Shown: one piece after another, positions 51,110 through 61,455 of the stretch | Numbering within the stretch: the stretch's first letter is position 1 | Layout: every line of letters begins with the position of its first letter | NCBI GenBank assembly: GCA_900543515.1 | Contig: UQRW01000004.1 | Coordinates: forward strand, 1-64,000 | Origin: an uncultured Collinsella sp. | GTDB taxonomy: Bacteria; Actinomycetota; Coriobacteriia; Coriobacteriales; Coriobacteriaceae | Direction of reading: 5' to 3' | DNA: 64,000 bases | Notes under the pieces: generated by a model | The model's database searches: none | Seen by the model: only the letters and a program-made list of their open reading frames with translations | Told to the model about the DNA's origin: nothing | Program-made: the position numbers and the translations under genes

Positions 51110-51730
51110 CTAGCGCTCCATATTGGGAACGATGCTGCCCTCCGTTACTGCGCGCACGGCCAAGCGCATGATGTTGTCGTAGCCGGTCTTGTTGAGGATC
51201 TCCGAGATGCGACGCTTGATGGTGCCCTCACTCATAAACAGCTCGGCCGCGATCTCGCGACGGCTCTTGCCCTCGCAGGCAAGGCGCAAAATCGATAGCT
51301 CAACATCGTCGAGTGCCGCCGTACCCGAAAAAATACTCTCGGGCGGCTTGGGAAACGTGCAATAGCCCGCCAGCGTGGAGCGCATCACGGCGAACAACTC
51401 GTCGATACCGACGTTCTTGTACACAAAGCTATCGACGCCCGCCTCGCGGGCCTGATCGACAAAGGTGATCTCGGGCATGCCGGTCATGATAATGACGCGG
51501 CACTCGGGCAGTTGTTCTTTAATGCGCGCCGCCGCCACGATGTCGTTGGAATCATGCTCGGCGCATACGTCCATCAGTATCATGTCCGGGCGCTCCTTGA
51601 GCGCGACACCCAAGGCCTCGGAAGCATCGGCAATGGCGGAAACAACGGTCATATCGGGCTGGTCGCCAACGGAACGCGCCAGGCTCTCGCGCAGGATGGC
51701 CTGGTCTTCGACTATAAGGACGCGGATCAT
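51110..51730 (-). CDS. NarL/LuxR-type response regulator
   Basis: 206 aa. Receiver domain 1-120 with acidic pair VEDQ and phosphoacceptor Asp in MILMDVC near residue 54, IIMTGMP and Lys in FVYKNVG. C-terminal LuxR HTH (about 145-200; LSILRLACEGKSRREIAAEL, MSEGTIKRRISEILNKTG). Its start overlaps by four bases the end of the histidine kinase gene upstream (51727), making it the output of that kinase. Confidence 0.93.
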   Translation of the reverse strand: MIRVLIVEDQAILRESLARSVGDQPDMTVVSAIADASEALGVALKERPDMILMDVCAEHDSNDIVAAARIKEQLPECRVIIMTGMPEITFVDQAREAGVDSFVYKNVGIDELFAVMRSTLAGYCTFPKPPESIFSGTAALDDVELSILRLACEGKSRREIAAELFMSEGTIKRRISEILNKTGYDNIMRLAVRAVTEGSIVPNMER

Positions 51731-53220
51731 GAGCTTCTCCTTTGAGCTGTGGCGCTGGCGTTGAGCGGGATGGACACCGCAAGCGTAAAGGGCGGGGCGG
51801 CATGGATTTCCAGGCAGCCGCCCAGATCTTGCGCGACATGCCTCATACCTGGGATACCCGTTCCCTCGCGATACGATACGGGTGCAGGCGCGCCGTCGTT
51901 AGAAACGGTCATCCGCGCAACAGCGCCGTCTTCCGACGTCTCCCGCCACAGGCGCACATGGACCCGATGGGCCTGTGCATGCTTGGTGGCATTGGTCGAG
52001 GCCTCACGGATAATCTGCAAAAATGCGGCGGCGACACGCGCGTCCTCAGGCAGCGCACCCTCAACATCGATCTGCACACTCACCAGGCCAAAAGCATGGA
52101 CGATATCACCCAGCTGCTCTGCAGGCTCGCTGGCACCGCCACTGCGCAAATCGGCGGCAATTGAGCGCAGCAACGGGTCAATCTGCTCGAGCGACTCGTC
52201 GTCCAGACGCCCCTCCTCCAAATAGCGATGGAGAATGGACAGGCGCTGCCCAATCACATCGTGAACGCGGGCGCGCATACGTAGATAGGCCGCATTGTCG
52301 GCAACCTTTTTAACTTCTTCAATCTGGGACTGGAGCTCTTGGCCCGCAAGCTCAAGTAGGTGGTTTGCTTGCGCCAAGCGGTCGTAGGCGTGTGCGTATT
52401 CCGTCACGTCCAGTCCGATAATGCGCTCAAAGAGGCGGCCCGAAACCATAACCTCGTCGTGCACAAATAGGCGAATCTCGGCGGGAGAAATCTCGATCAC
52501 CGCGCGAGCATCACCAAAACGATCCAAGTTAATCCGCACACGGTTCCTACTGCTTTCGGGCATTTGCATGCTGAGTTTGCGCAGGTCGTTCCATGTGCCG
52601 CTCATGTCACCTAGATCGGTGGGCATATGAAGTTCCACCAGGTTTTTGCGCATGCAGCGGTTCATGAGCAGCGGACGGCCCCTCGGGTCCAGATACAGGA
52701 TGCCCACGGGAATCACGTTGATGGTCTCGATCGTCGAGAACGCGGTGATATCCTCCTGGCGGTTACGGACGTCCATCAAGAGCGCCGCGATGGAACGGAA
52801 CAGGAAGAACGCTCCCTCTGCGATAAGGACAACGGTCCACGCCGAGCCCGTGGCAAAAACCACCGGCGGTGTAACGGCGACAACAAGCAGCAGCTCGACC
52901 AGCATGACGGGGCGACGATAGCGCACCATAAGCACCACGCCATAGGCAAAGATTGCGGCATTGAGCCACAGCACTCCGCCCATTGCCCTGGCGCAAACGT
53001 CAAGCGGCGCCACCAGATATGAGCCAGACGACGCGAACAAGATGAGCGCCGAAATAACTAGGTGAAGCACGAGGCTCGCCTCGTAGGCGCAAACCACCCT
53101 ACGGTTATAGGACGAGCGGCGCGATGCGATGAGCGGAACGTGGATCGTCTGCAGGCACGCAGCCAGGGCAAAGACAATATCGAGTGCAACGATTTGGGGA
53201 AGGATGAGCGAAATCTGCAT
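51727..53220 (-). CDS. Sensor histidine kinase (membrane, PAS-like, HisKA_3-like)
   Basis: 497 aa from ATG 53220 (GGGTGAG five nt upstream); GTG 53226 is an alternative. Six or so TM helices (residues 1-150) precede a PAS-like region (INVIPVGILYLDPRGRPLL), a coiled coil, then the phosphoacceptor region ARVHDVIGQRLSILHRYL near 350 and an ATPase with N box REASTNATKHAQ and G box GTGIPGMRHVAQDLGG. It phosphorylates the adjacent NarL-type regulator. The gene upstream (53223-55106) ends within the start region, so all three are coupled. Confidence 0.88.
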   Translation of the reverse strand: MQISLILPQIVALDIVFALAACLQTIHVPLIASRRSSYNRRVVCAYEASLVLHLVISALILFASSGSYLVAPLDVCARAMGGVLWLNAAIFAYGVVLMVRYRRPVMLVELLLVVAVTPPVVFATGSAWTVVLIAEGAFFLFRSIAALLMDVRNRQEDITAFSTIETINVIPVGILYLDPRGRPLLMNRCMRKNLVELHMPTDLGDMSGTWNDLRKLSMQMPESSRNRVRINLDRFGDARAVIEISPAEIRLFVHDEVMVSGRLFERIIGLDVTEYAHAYDRLAQANHLLELAGQELQSQIEEVKKVADNAAYLRMRARVHDVIGQRLSILHRYLEEGRLDDESLEQIDPLLRSIAADLRSGGASEPAEQLGDIVHAFGLVSVQIDVEGALPEDARVAAAFLQIIREASTNATKHAQAHRVHVRLWRETSEDGAVARMTVSNDGAPAPVSYREGTGIPGMRHVAQDLGGCLEIHAAPPFTLAVSIPLNASATAQRRSS

Positions 53221-53222
53221 CG

Positions 53223-55106
53223 TCACTCACCCGCCCGCGGCATCAACACGATCATACGCAACTGGCCGGGTTCGCCCTCAAGGCGGTATGCCACGTTGCG
53301 CCCTTGCAGAGCGCTTTCGAGCTCTTGCGCAGCGGGCGTCTGCGAAAGATCTTCATCATCGTTGGAAAAAAGCGTGGCGCGCAGCTCGACACTGCATCGG
53401 TCATGGTCGCCCAAGTGATACATAAGCGCCGGATGGTCGGTGGTGTAGGCAAAAAACGCAAAGTCATACACGCAGTCGTACAGGGCGCTTACCGTACTGG
53501 CGTGCAACGGGCGCCGTATGGCGATAATCGAGGCGCAATCGATATCGATGGTGCGCAGGTCGCTTGCGAGCTCGTTGGCGATGAGCTGAATGCGGTCGCG
53601 ATCAAAACCGCTCTCCCCGTGCTGCGCCAACGTGAGCGATCCCTTGCGCTTGCAATAGGCGACGAGCATCTTGGCGCGCTGCAACATGCGGTAACGCTCG
53701 TGTGAAGATGTTTCGTCGGTCAACGACGGCAGCGAGCTCAGCAGGTCGTACATCCCTTCGAGCGCGCGAGCAAGCGCCTGGTCCACGTCTTGGACCAGCA
53801 AGGTCTCGGCCTCTTGATCTGCCAGGTGCGTCTTAAGGTCGTAGTCGGCAGCGAGCAGCTCGTTTTGGCGTTGCAGCTCCATGCGACGGTGTGCCAGTTC
53901 ACGGTTAAGCTCGTTGAGATCCGACACGTCTTGGGCAAGCAGGGCCGATCCGCCCAACAGTGGAAAGGCACGGTACATCACATCGGGATCGGACGCCACG
54001 GCAAAGGCATGGGCATGCCCGTGTTCCTGGGCTCGCAGCTCTTCGCACACGCCCGCCGGCATTGGCTTCGACACCGGCGTGGCATAGACTTCCTGCAGGT
54101 CGCGCGTTAGAACTTTGAGGTCGAGCGGCAAGGTGTCGAAGATGCCGGCGATGTCGTGATATGACGGAATGACACCGCAATCGAGACAGATTTCCATCGC
54201 CACCACGCACAAGACGCAATAGATGAGCGAGAAGTTGAGCCTCCATGCCCAGGGCACGCGCAACGCATATGAGATGGCAAAGAACGCGCCGCCCAGCAGC
54301 ACGAGCGCCGCCGTGCCCGAGAAACGCTGGATGCGAAAGGACGAGGACCGACCAACCAGGATAAAAAAGGCCACGAAGTTAAAGGCCGTCCACACTAAGA
54401 CGGCGAAATAACCCCAGCCGTACGTGTAATCGTTGCTCCAGGTGTCGCTTGTACGGTCAAAGCGGAAGACCTGCTGGTGAAAATCGTTGGTGAGCACAAA
54501 TCCGATAAGCAGGATGGCCGCAATCCACAGCGCAGCGCAGTAGCGGCGACCCAGGCGGTGTTGCTCCAGACCCGCAAGGCGCAAACCACACAACTGGTAG
54601 AGCAGCGGAATGAGCGTCATGGGCACGTAGTACAGGTACCACAGCACGGTGGCATAGAACGGCGTGAACGACTTGTACTTGAGGATGACCTCGATCATCC
54701 ACAGGGCGCTGATGGTGGCAACGGCAACGAGGCGCCGGCGCAAGACGTAATCCAGACAGCGCAGATAGACCGATACGCCCCAGATCGAAAATACAATTGC
54801 GGCGACAAGCAGCGGCAGAGAGCTCGAATGGACGAGCGCATCCACGACCTCTTCGGACACCTCGCTATAGGCGGGCACGGCGTTAGAAAGTTTGGGGTCG
54901 AAGGCGAACAGCGCCGGCAAGACTGCCAAAAGCATGAGGAACAGCGCGGTGATGGCGCCGGCGATAGCAAAGACGCGGTGACGGTACACCTGATGTGTTA
55001 TGCCAACAAGGAATCGCGGCATGGCGAAGAGCCTGCCACCCCTGGGATCCGCAACCGGCGCGGTCCGGGCGGCCGCGTGGCCGATATGTCGCTCGCGGGT
55101 ACCCAT
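53223..55106 (-). CDS. 7TM sensor protein with degenerate kinase-like cytoplasmic part
   Basis: 627 aa from ATG 55106 (AAAGGGA close upstream; ATG 55022 is a plausible shorter start). About eight TM helices fill residues 35-330. The segment VLTNDFHQQVF..YTYGWGYFAVLVWTAFN resembles the 7TMR-HK N-terminal sensor module. The cytoplasmic part has a coiled coil (LNELNRELAHRRMELQRQNE) but no recognisable His box, N box or G box, so it is probably not an active kinase. It is the first gene of the operon with a true kinase and response regulator, and may supply a ligand signal to them. Confidence 0.75.
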   Translation of the reverse strand: MGTRERHIGHAAARTAPVADPRGGRLFAMPRFLVGITHQVYRHRVFAIAGAITALFLMLLAVLPALFAFDPKLSNAVPAYSEVSEEVVDALVHSSSLPLLVAAIVFSIWGVSVYLRCLDYVLRRRLVAVATISALWMIEVILKYKSFTPFYATVLWYLYYVPMTLIPLLYQLCGLRLAGLEQHRLGRRYCAALWIAAILLIGFVLTNDFHQQVFRFDRTSDTWSNDYTYGWGYFAVLVWTAFNFVAFFILVGRSSSFRIQRFSGTAALVLLGGAFFAISYALRVPWAWRLNFSLIYCVLCVVAMEICLDCGVIPSYHDIAGIFDTLPLDLKVLTRDLQEVYATPVSKPMPAGVCEELRAQEHGHAHAFAVASDPDVMYRAFPLLGGSALLAQDVSDLNELNRELAHRRMELQRQNELLAADYDLKTHLADQEAETLLVQDVDQALARALEGMYDLLSSLPSLTDETSSHERYRMLQRAKMLVAYCKRKGSLTLAQHGESGFDRDRIQLIANELASDLRTIDIDCASIIAIRRPLHASTVSALYDCVYDFAFFAYTTDHPALMYHLGDHDRCSVELRATLFSNDDEDLSQTPAAQELESALQGRNVAYRLEGEPGQLRMIVLMPRAGE

Positions 55107-55172
55107 AGTCCCTTTAGTGTACCGACAGATGGGCCGAAAAAGCGGGCCGCATGTCCCAAAATCCGCAGACGG

Positions 55173-55210
55173 CAAGGCGCCCGGCGAGCACATACTCGCC
55201 GGGCGCCTTG
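55173..55210. repeat. 16-bp perfect GC hairpin between convergent-spaced minus genes
   Basis: CAAGGCGCCCGGCGAG (55173-55188) pairs perfectly with 55195-55210 around a 6-nt loop, 36 bp beyond the GH1 stop. No T run on either strand; it may still stall transcription or protect the mRNA 3' end. Confidence 0.8.
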
Positions 55211-55245
55211 GTTAGGAGGCTATGAAGTTGAGTGTCTCAGCTTCC

Positions 55246-57021
<1,776 letters not shown>

Positions 57022-57087
57022 CTAGTCGCAGGCGATGTCGAGGTTCTTGCCGGTGAGGCCTACATAACCGCTTTCGCTCAGCAACTC
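57022..57087 (-). pseudogene. 3' remnant of a second DUF4867 gene
   Basis: Read on the minus strand the last 21 codons give ELLSESGYVGLTGKNLDIAC, then D and TAG. The intact gene at 58364 ends GGYVGLIGKNLDITVD. Only this tail is present; upstream sequence is A/G-rich and then the ATPase gene, in opposite orientation. So a DUF4867 copy was lost or replaced. Confidence 0.8.
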
Positions 57088-57141
57088 ATTTGACTGAATA
57101 GGGAAAAAAGGAAAAAATAGGAAAAAAAGGAAAGGAGACTC

Positions 57142-58248
57142 ATGACTGAAACCATCTTCTCCCCCTCATTTGGAAATCGCCCGTCCTTTCTGGTGGGGCG
57201 CGGGAGCGTGATTTCGACATTCATCTCCGGCCTTGAGCAGGAGCCGGGCAATCGAGACCGAGCCATGCTCATGCTCGGCCAGCGAGGCAGCGGCAAAACG
57301 GTTCTCCTGTGGGAACTTGCCGATCGCGCCCGCAAGCTCGGCTTCGTTGTTGCCACACCCACCGTAGCCTCCGAGGATATGCTCGAGCGCATTGTTGAGA
57401 AGATCCAGGAAGCAGGCGAGCCTTACGTCAATAAACGCCGCCTTCCCAAACTCACGAGCGGCAGTCTAAGTGTTTTTGGGTTCTCGGCAGGCCTCGAGTT
57501 CACACGAGACGTGCAGGAGACCAAGAGCTTTCAGTTCAAACTCACCCAGCTCGCGCGCAAACTGACCGAGCAGGGACACGGCATCCTCATCCTCATCGAC
57601 GAGCTCCAAGCAAATTCACCCGAGATCAGACAGCTCGTCACCGCCTATCAAGAGTTGGTCGGCGAACGGCTCAACGTCGCGCTCGTCATGGCGGGCCTCC
57701 CGGGAGCAGTCTCCGCGACACTCAACGACCGCGTACTGACATTTCTCAACCGCGCACGCAAAGTCACGCTCGAACCGCTTTCAGTCGGAGATGTCGATGC
57801 ATATTATCAGCGGGCTTTCGAAGAACTCGACCTTGATATTCCAGGCGATCTTCGCCTCTGTGCCGCTCGTGCAACCCAAGGTTCGCCCTATATGCTGCAG
57901 CTCATCGGCTACAACATCGCCAATCGCTGCCAGGCAGGAGAATACGTAACGCCAGAGCAAGTCAACGGAGCTATCGAAGCGTCAAAGGCCGATTTCGAAA
58001 ACGATGTTTGTGAAACGACGCTCGCCGCGCTATCGGACCAAGACGTCGCGTTTCTCGACGCAATGACTGATGACAAAGACGGCGTGTCGCGCATCTCCAA
58101 TGTGGCCGAGCGCATGTCAGTCACACCCGACTATGCGCAAAAGTATCGCCGACGCCTCATCGACGCCGGCGTTATCGAACAGGCACGCCGCGGTTACGTG
58201 CGTTTCGCTGTTCCATATATGGCTGACTACCTGCGCAGTCAGCTCTAG
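57142..58248 (+). CDS. Orc1/Cdc6-like AAA ATP-binding protein
   Basis: 368 aa. Walker A LGQRGSGKTVLL near residue 46 and Walker B ILILIDELQ near 150, then sensor 1-like VALVMAGLPG. The C-terminal part is a winged helix (VSRISNVAERMSVTPDYAQKY). This layout is shared with AAA_16/Orc1-type ATPases found as accessory genes; the substrate is unknown. A very purine-rich GGAAAGGAG leader precedes ATG 57142. It is flanked by direct repeats (56952-57085 and 58294-58425), suggesting insertion or rearrangement. Confidence 0.85.
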   Translation: MTETIFSPSFGNRPSFLVGRGSVISTFISGLEQEPGNRDRAMLMLGQRGSGKTVLLWELADRARKLGFVVATPTVASEDMLERIVEKIQEAGEPYVNKRRLPKLTSGSLSVFGFSAGLEFTRDVQETKSFQFKLTQLARKLTEQGHGILILIDELQANSPEIRQLVTAYQELVGERLNVALVMAGLPGAVSATLNDRVLTFLNRARKVTLEPLSVGDVDAYYQRAFEELDLDIPGDLRLCAARATQGSPYMLQLIGYNIANRCQAGEYVTPEQVNGAIEASKADFENDVCETTLAALSDQDVAFLDAMTDDKDGVSRISNVAERMSVTPDYAQKYRRRLIDAGVIEQARRGYVRFAVPYMADYLRSQL

Positions 58249-58299
58249 GCAGCCACCACGATGAGGACAGGCGCCTTTGTGACGGATTGGGCCCGTTTG

Positions 58300-58354
58300 T
58301 CTCGATCTGTAACAGGTAGAGACGATTTAGCCCGCTAGATGTTACAGATCGAGA
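58300..58354. repeat. TGTTACAGAT palindrome 3' of the DUF4867 gene
   Basis: TCTCGATCTGTAACA / TGTTACAGATCGAGA, 15-bp perfect arms, 9 bp from the DUF4867 stop. It is the intact sister of the palindrome at 56958. Confidence 0.9.
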
Positions 58355-58363
58355 AAGAAGGCT

Positions 58364-59008
58364 CTAGTCCACGGTGATGTCGAGGTTCTTGCCGATGAGG
58401 CCTACGTAGCCGCCTTCGGCTGCCTTGGGGCTGTCGGCGTGGCAGAGGACCCACTTGTCGGCCTTCCAGTAGCAGTAGCTATCGCCGGCCGCGGGCATGT
58501 CGGATGCAGCCTCGGGGCGTGGGCCGTTGGTGCCCGCCGGCAGCGCCACCATCACCTGGAAGCCGCCGTCGTCGACCATGCAGGGCGTGTAGTGCAGCGT
58601 AGTGTTGAAGACCTCGACAACCGTACCCGCCGGCACGCGGAACGCCTTGACGCACGCGGTGTCGAGCTTGCCGTCCTCGATCTCCCAGCGATGCGCCACA
58701 AGCAGGATAAAGTCGCGAGCGCCCAGGTTGAATTCGCTGGCGCGATGATACTCCAGGCAGTTAAGTCGTGTATTGTGGCCGTTGCACCAGCCCAGCTGGA
58801 AGGGACGACCGCCAAACATGAGAAAGCCCAGTTTATCGGCATCCTTGACGCCCTCGAGCTCCGGCGCACTTGCTACGTACTTGCTGCCCTCGGGAATGGG
58901 CGTGGCAGAAAGCGCCTCGAGCACGGGCGACGTGAGCTCGGACGGAACGTCATCCCAAACGTTGCCATAGGGCTTGAACTCGGGATCATTGACAGAGTAG
59001 ATATGCAT
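58364..59008 (-). CDS. DUF4867 family protein
   Basis: 214 aa from ATG 59008 (AGGAG seven nt upstream); a GTG two codons earlier overlaps the RBS. MHIYSVNDPEFKPYGNVWDD and the central WCNGHNTRLNCLEYHRASEFN and VLLVAHRWEI-type segments match DUF4867. The run of His and Glu in a beta-rich frame suggests a cupin-like metal enzyme, possibly a sugar isomerase or epimerase; this is inference. It lies three genes from a sugar operon, and a second copy survives as a remnant at 57022. Confidence 0.8.
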   Translation of the reverse strand: MHIYSVNDPEFKPYGNVWDDVPSELTSPVLEALSATPIPEGSKYVASAPELEGVKDADKLGFLMFGGRPFQLGWCNGHNTRLNCLEYHRASEFNLGARDFILLVAHRWEIEDGKLDTACVKAFRVPAGTVVEVFNTTLHYTPCMVDDGGFQVMVALPAGTNGPRPEAASDMPAAGDSYCYWKADKWVLCHADSPKAAEGGYVGLIGKNLDITVD

Positions 59009-59090
59009 GTTCACTCCTGTTCGTAAATGTGACTATACGAACATTCTAGAACAAACATGAGCGATTTTGAACGCTCGTCCCGACCAATAA

Positions 59091-59131
59091 ACAAAAAGGC
59101 GCCCCCGCATAAGCGAAGGCGTCCAATGCGC
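59091..59131 (-). terminator. Terminator of luxS
   Basis: Minus-strand stem GGACGCCTTCGC / GCGGGGGCGCC (one bulged A, two G.T) around TTAT, followed by TTTTTGTTTATT, 22 bp after the stop. Confidence 0.75.
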
Positions 59132-59152
59132 GCGTTTTGGACGATAAAGCCC

Positions 59153-59641
59153 TTAAGCCTGCTGATAGTGCAGGTGCTTCTCATCGATATCGGCCAGGTC
59201 ACGGTCGAGGTAGCGGCGCGCGAGCCAGTTTGCCATGGGAAGGTTCTGGTCCAGGTAGTTGCCGCACTCCTCGGGAGCGGCACCGGGGACATCGCCCTCA
59301 AAGTCGGCGACGAACTCAAAGAGCTCGCGCACGAGCGGCAGGATCTCCTCGCTCGTCACCTCGCCAAACACGACCAGGTAAAAGCCCGTGCGGCAGCCCA
59401 TGGGGCCAAAGTAAACGATACGGCTCGACCACTCGGCATGATTGCGAAGGAAGGTCGCACCCAGGTGCTCGATGGTGTGGCACTCAGCCGTGTTCATGAC
59501 CGGCTCTTTATTGGGCGTGGTCAGACGCAGGTCAAAGGTGGTGACGGCAGCGCCGGTCGCCGGATCGCGGTCGATGCGACTCACGTATACGCCGGGCTCA
59601 AGCAGCAGATGATCGACAGAAAAGCTCGCAATGCGCTCCAT
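59153..59641 (-). CDS. luxS: S-ribosylhomocysteine lyase LuxS
   Basis: 162 aa. Metal ligands in HTIEH (H55, H59) and in EECGNYLDQN (Cys near 128), and the catalytic Cys in GPMGCRTGFYLV near 84, are all present. It splits S-ribosylhomocysteine into homocysteine and the autoinducer-2 precursor DPD, recycling methyl-donor waste. It lies downstream of the FGGY kinase, separated by long palindromes, and ends in its own terminator. Confidence 0.97.
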   Translation of the reverse strand: MERIASFSVDHLLLEPGVYVSRIDRDPATGAAVTTFDLRLTTPNKEPVMNTAECHTIEHLGATFLRNHAEWSSRIVYFGPMGCRTGFYLVVFGEVTSEEILPLVRELFEFVADFEGDVPGAAPEECGNYLDQNLPMANWLARRYLDRDLADIDEKHLHYQQA

Positions 59642-59659
59642 GGCAGATCCTCTCGATAG

Positions 59660-59790
59660 TCAATTTGGGACGGGGCTCTTTTAGCTGGTTCGAATGGTCA
59701 CACCAATCATACCAGTCAAAAAAGCCCCGTCCCAAATTAGCTACCTGGGACGAGGACCGATGATTATTTGATCCCCGTCCCGGAAAAATC
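59660..59790. repeat. Long hairpins between the FGGY kinase and luxS
   Basis: AATTTGGGACGGGGCT (59662-59677) pairs perfectly with 59723-59738 and the loop contains further pairing (CTGG..CCAG). A second hairpin, GGGACGAGGA..TCCCCGTCCC, follows to about 59783. A single arm of the first occurs at 7859. T-rich segments next to the stem could allow termination on either strand. Confidence 0.85.
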
Positions 59791-59793
59791 ATT

Positions 59794-61284
59794 CTAAGCA
59801 GTGTACGAAATGGTGGCCGACACCGCATGGCGCCAGCCGGCGATCTTTTTGGCTCGCTCGTCAGCGGGCATCGACGGCTCCACGATGCCACGGGCGCCGT
59901 AGACGTCGACAACATCGCGCGTATACATGCCCAGCGCGATACCGCAGGCCCAAGCCGCGCCCAGACCGCTCATCTCGTCGTTGCTCGCAATGCGGATGGG
60001 CGAGCCGACCAAATCGCTCTCAAACTGCATCAGGTACGCGTCGCGCGTGGGGCCGCCGTCAACACGAAGCTCGGCAAGCGCCGCGCCCGAATCCTCGACC
60101 ATCGCATCAATGACGTCAAAAATCTGATAGGCGATCGACTCGTCGGCAGCCTTTACGAACTCCGCGCGGCCCGTGGTGCGTGTCATACCAAAAACGCATC
60201 CCTCGGCATCACTTGCCCAGTGCGGCGCACCCAGGCCGGTAAACGCCGGCACAAAGTAAACATGGCTCGCCGGGTTGGCGGCGTAGCACAGGTCGGTGAC
60301 CTCCTCGGGGTTGTTGATGAGCTCCAGGTCGTCGCGCAGCCAGGTCTTGACGGCGCCGGCGTAGCTCACGTTGCCCTCGAGTACATACTCGGTCACGCCA
60401 TCCATACGCCACGCAAGCGAGCTCGAAAGCCCGTGCGAGCTGGCGACAAACTCGTTGCCGACGTTCATCATGACCGAGCTACCGGTGCCATAGGTCGCTT
60501 TGGCCATGCCGCGGCTGTGGCAACCCTGCGCAAACAGGGCCGCATGGCTGTCGCCCAGCACGCCGTGTACCGGCACGGGTGCGGGCAAAAAGCCATCCAG
60601 GTCCGTTGTGCCAAACAGACCGTCGGAATCGGTCACCTGCGGCAGGCAGGCCGGATCGATGCCAAAGGCCTCGCACACCGGCTCGCTCCAGCAGCCACGG
60701 CGCAGGTCGAAGAGCTGCGTGCGGCTGGCATTGGACCAGTCACAGCGAAACTCCGCGCCGCCCGTGAGCGTCCAGACCACCCAGGCATCGATGGTGCCCA
60801 GACACAGCTCACCCGACGCCGCGGCCTCGGCAGCCGCCGGAACGTTCGCGAGAATCCAAGCCATCTTGCCCGCCGGATAGTAGGGCGAGAGCACCAGGCC
60901 CGTTGTGTCACGCACCAGCTCTGCCACGCCTTCGCGCGCCGCAAGCTCGTCACACAGCTCGCGGGCGCGGGCACACTGCCACACCACGGCGTCGCACAGC
61001 GGCTCGCCCGTCGTGCGGTTCCAGGCAACGGTGGTCTCGCGCTGGTTGGAGATGCCAATACCAGCAATGTCGGCCGGATTGACCCCGGTCTCCTCCACCA
61101 CGGCACGCGCCACGGCCAACACGTTGGCGGCGATCTCGACCGGATCATGGCTCACCCAGCCGGCATCATTGACAATCTGGCGATGCGAGCGGTCGGCACG
61201 ATGAATCAGATGGCCGCCCTCGTCCACCAGCAGCGCCTTGGTACCCTGCGTGGACTGATCGATTCCGATGATGTAGTTGCTCAT
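59794..61284 (-). CDS. FGGY-family carbohydrate kinase (glycerol-kinase-like)
   Basis: 496 aa from ATG 61284 (GGGAGAG upstream). FGGY fold: N-terminal phosphate loop IGIDQSTQGTKALLVD, ISNQRETTVAWNRTTGEP, the ATP-binding YGTGSSVMMNVG and C-terminal RVDGGPTRDAYLMQF. NQRET and VVWQC place it near glycerol and related polyol kinases, but its neighbours (isomerase, split transketolase) argue for a ketose kinase, for example of a branched or pentulose sugar. Structured element copy 4 separates it from the transketolase genes. Confidence 0.88.
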   Translation of the reverse strand: MSNYIIGIDQSTQGTKALLVDEGGHLIHRADRSHRQIVNDAGWVSHDPVEIAANVLAVARAVVEETGVNPADIAGIGISNQRETTVAWNRTTGEPLCDAVVWQCARARELCDELAAREGVAELVRDTTGLVLSPYYPAGKMAWILANVPAAAEAAASGELCLGTIDAWVVWTLTGGAEFRCDWSNASRTQLFDLRRGCWSEPVCEAFGIDPACLPQVTDSDGLFGTTDLDGFLPAPVPVHGVLGDSHAALFAQGCHSRGMAKATYGTGSSVMMNVGNEFVASSHGLSSSLAWRMDGVTEYVLEGNVSYAGAVKTWLRDDLELINNPEEVTDLCYAANPASHVYFVPAFTGLGAPHWASDAEGCVFGMTRTTGRAEFVKAADESIAYQIFDVIDAMVEDSGAALAELRVDGGPTRDAYLMQFESDLVGSPIRIASNDEMSGLGAAWACGIALGMYTRDVVDVYGARGIVEPSMPADERAKKIAGWRHAVSATISYTA

Positions 61285-61311
61285 GTACTCTCCCATTCCT
61301 TCCGCCAAAGC

Positions 61312-61447
61312 AAAGACAGCCCGGCGGACAAGGAGCGAGCGGCCGCCAAGTGCCGCAGATTGCCGTGAAAGAGGAGCGCCGCGTACTTTGTGTACGCAAG
61401 CGACGGTTTGAACGGCAAGGTGCGGTGCTTGGCGGCCGCGCAGCGTC
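61312..61447 (-). repeat. Structured 3'-end element, copy 4 (after the transketolase gene)
   Basis: GACA(A)..AGCGAGC, outer 12-bp stem GCGGCCGCCAAG (61339) / CTTGGCGGCCGC (61428), middle stem TTGCCGT (61360) / ACGGCAA (61412), internal GAAA and TTGA as in the other copies, and CGCAGCGTC on the right. The inner hairpin differs (GCGTAC..GTACGC) and the leading and final hairpins are missing. Confidence 0.7.
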
Positions 61448-61455
61448 TGTTTCTA

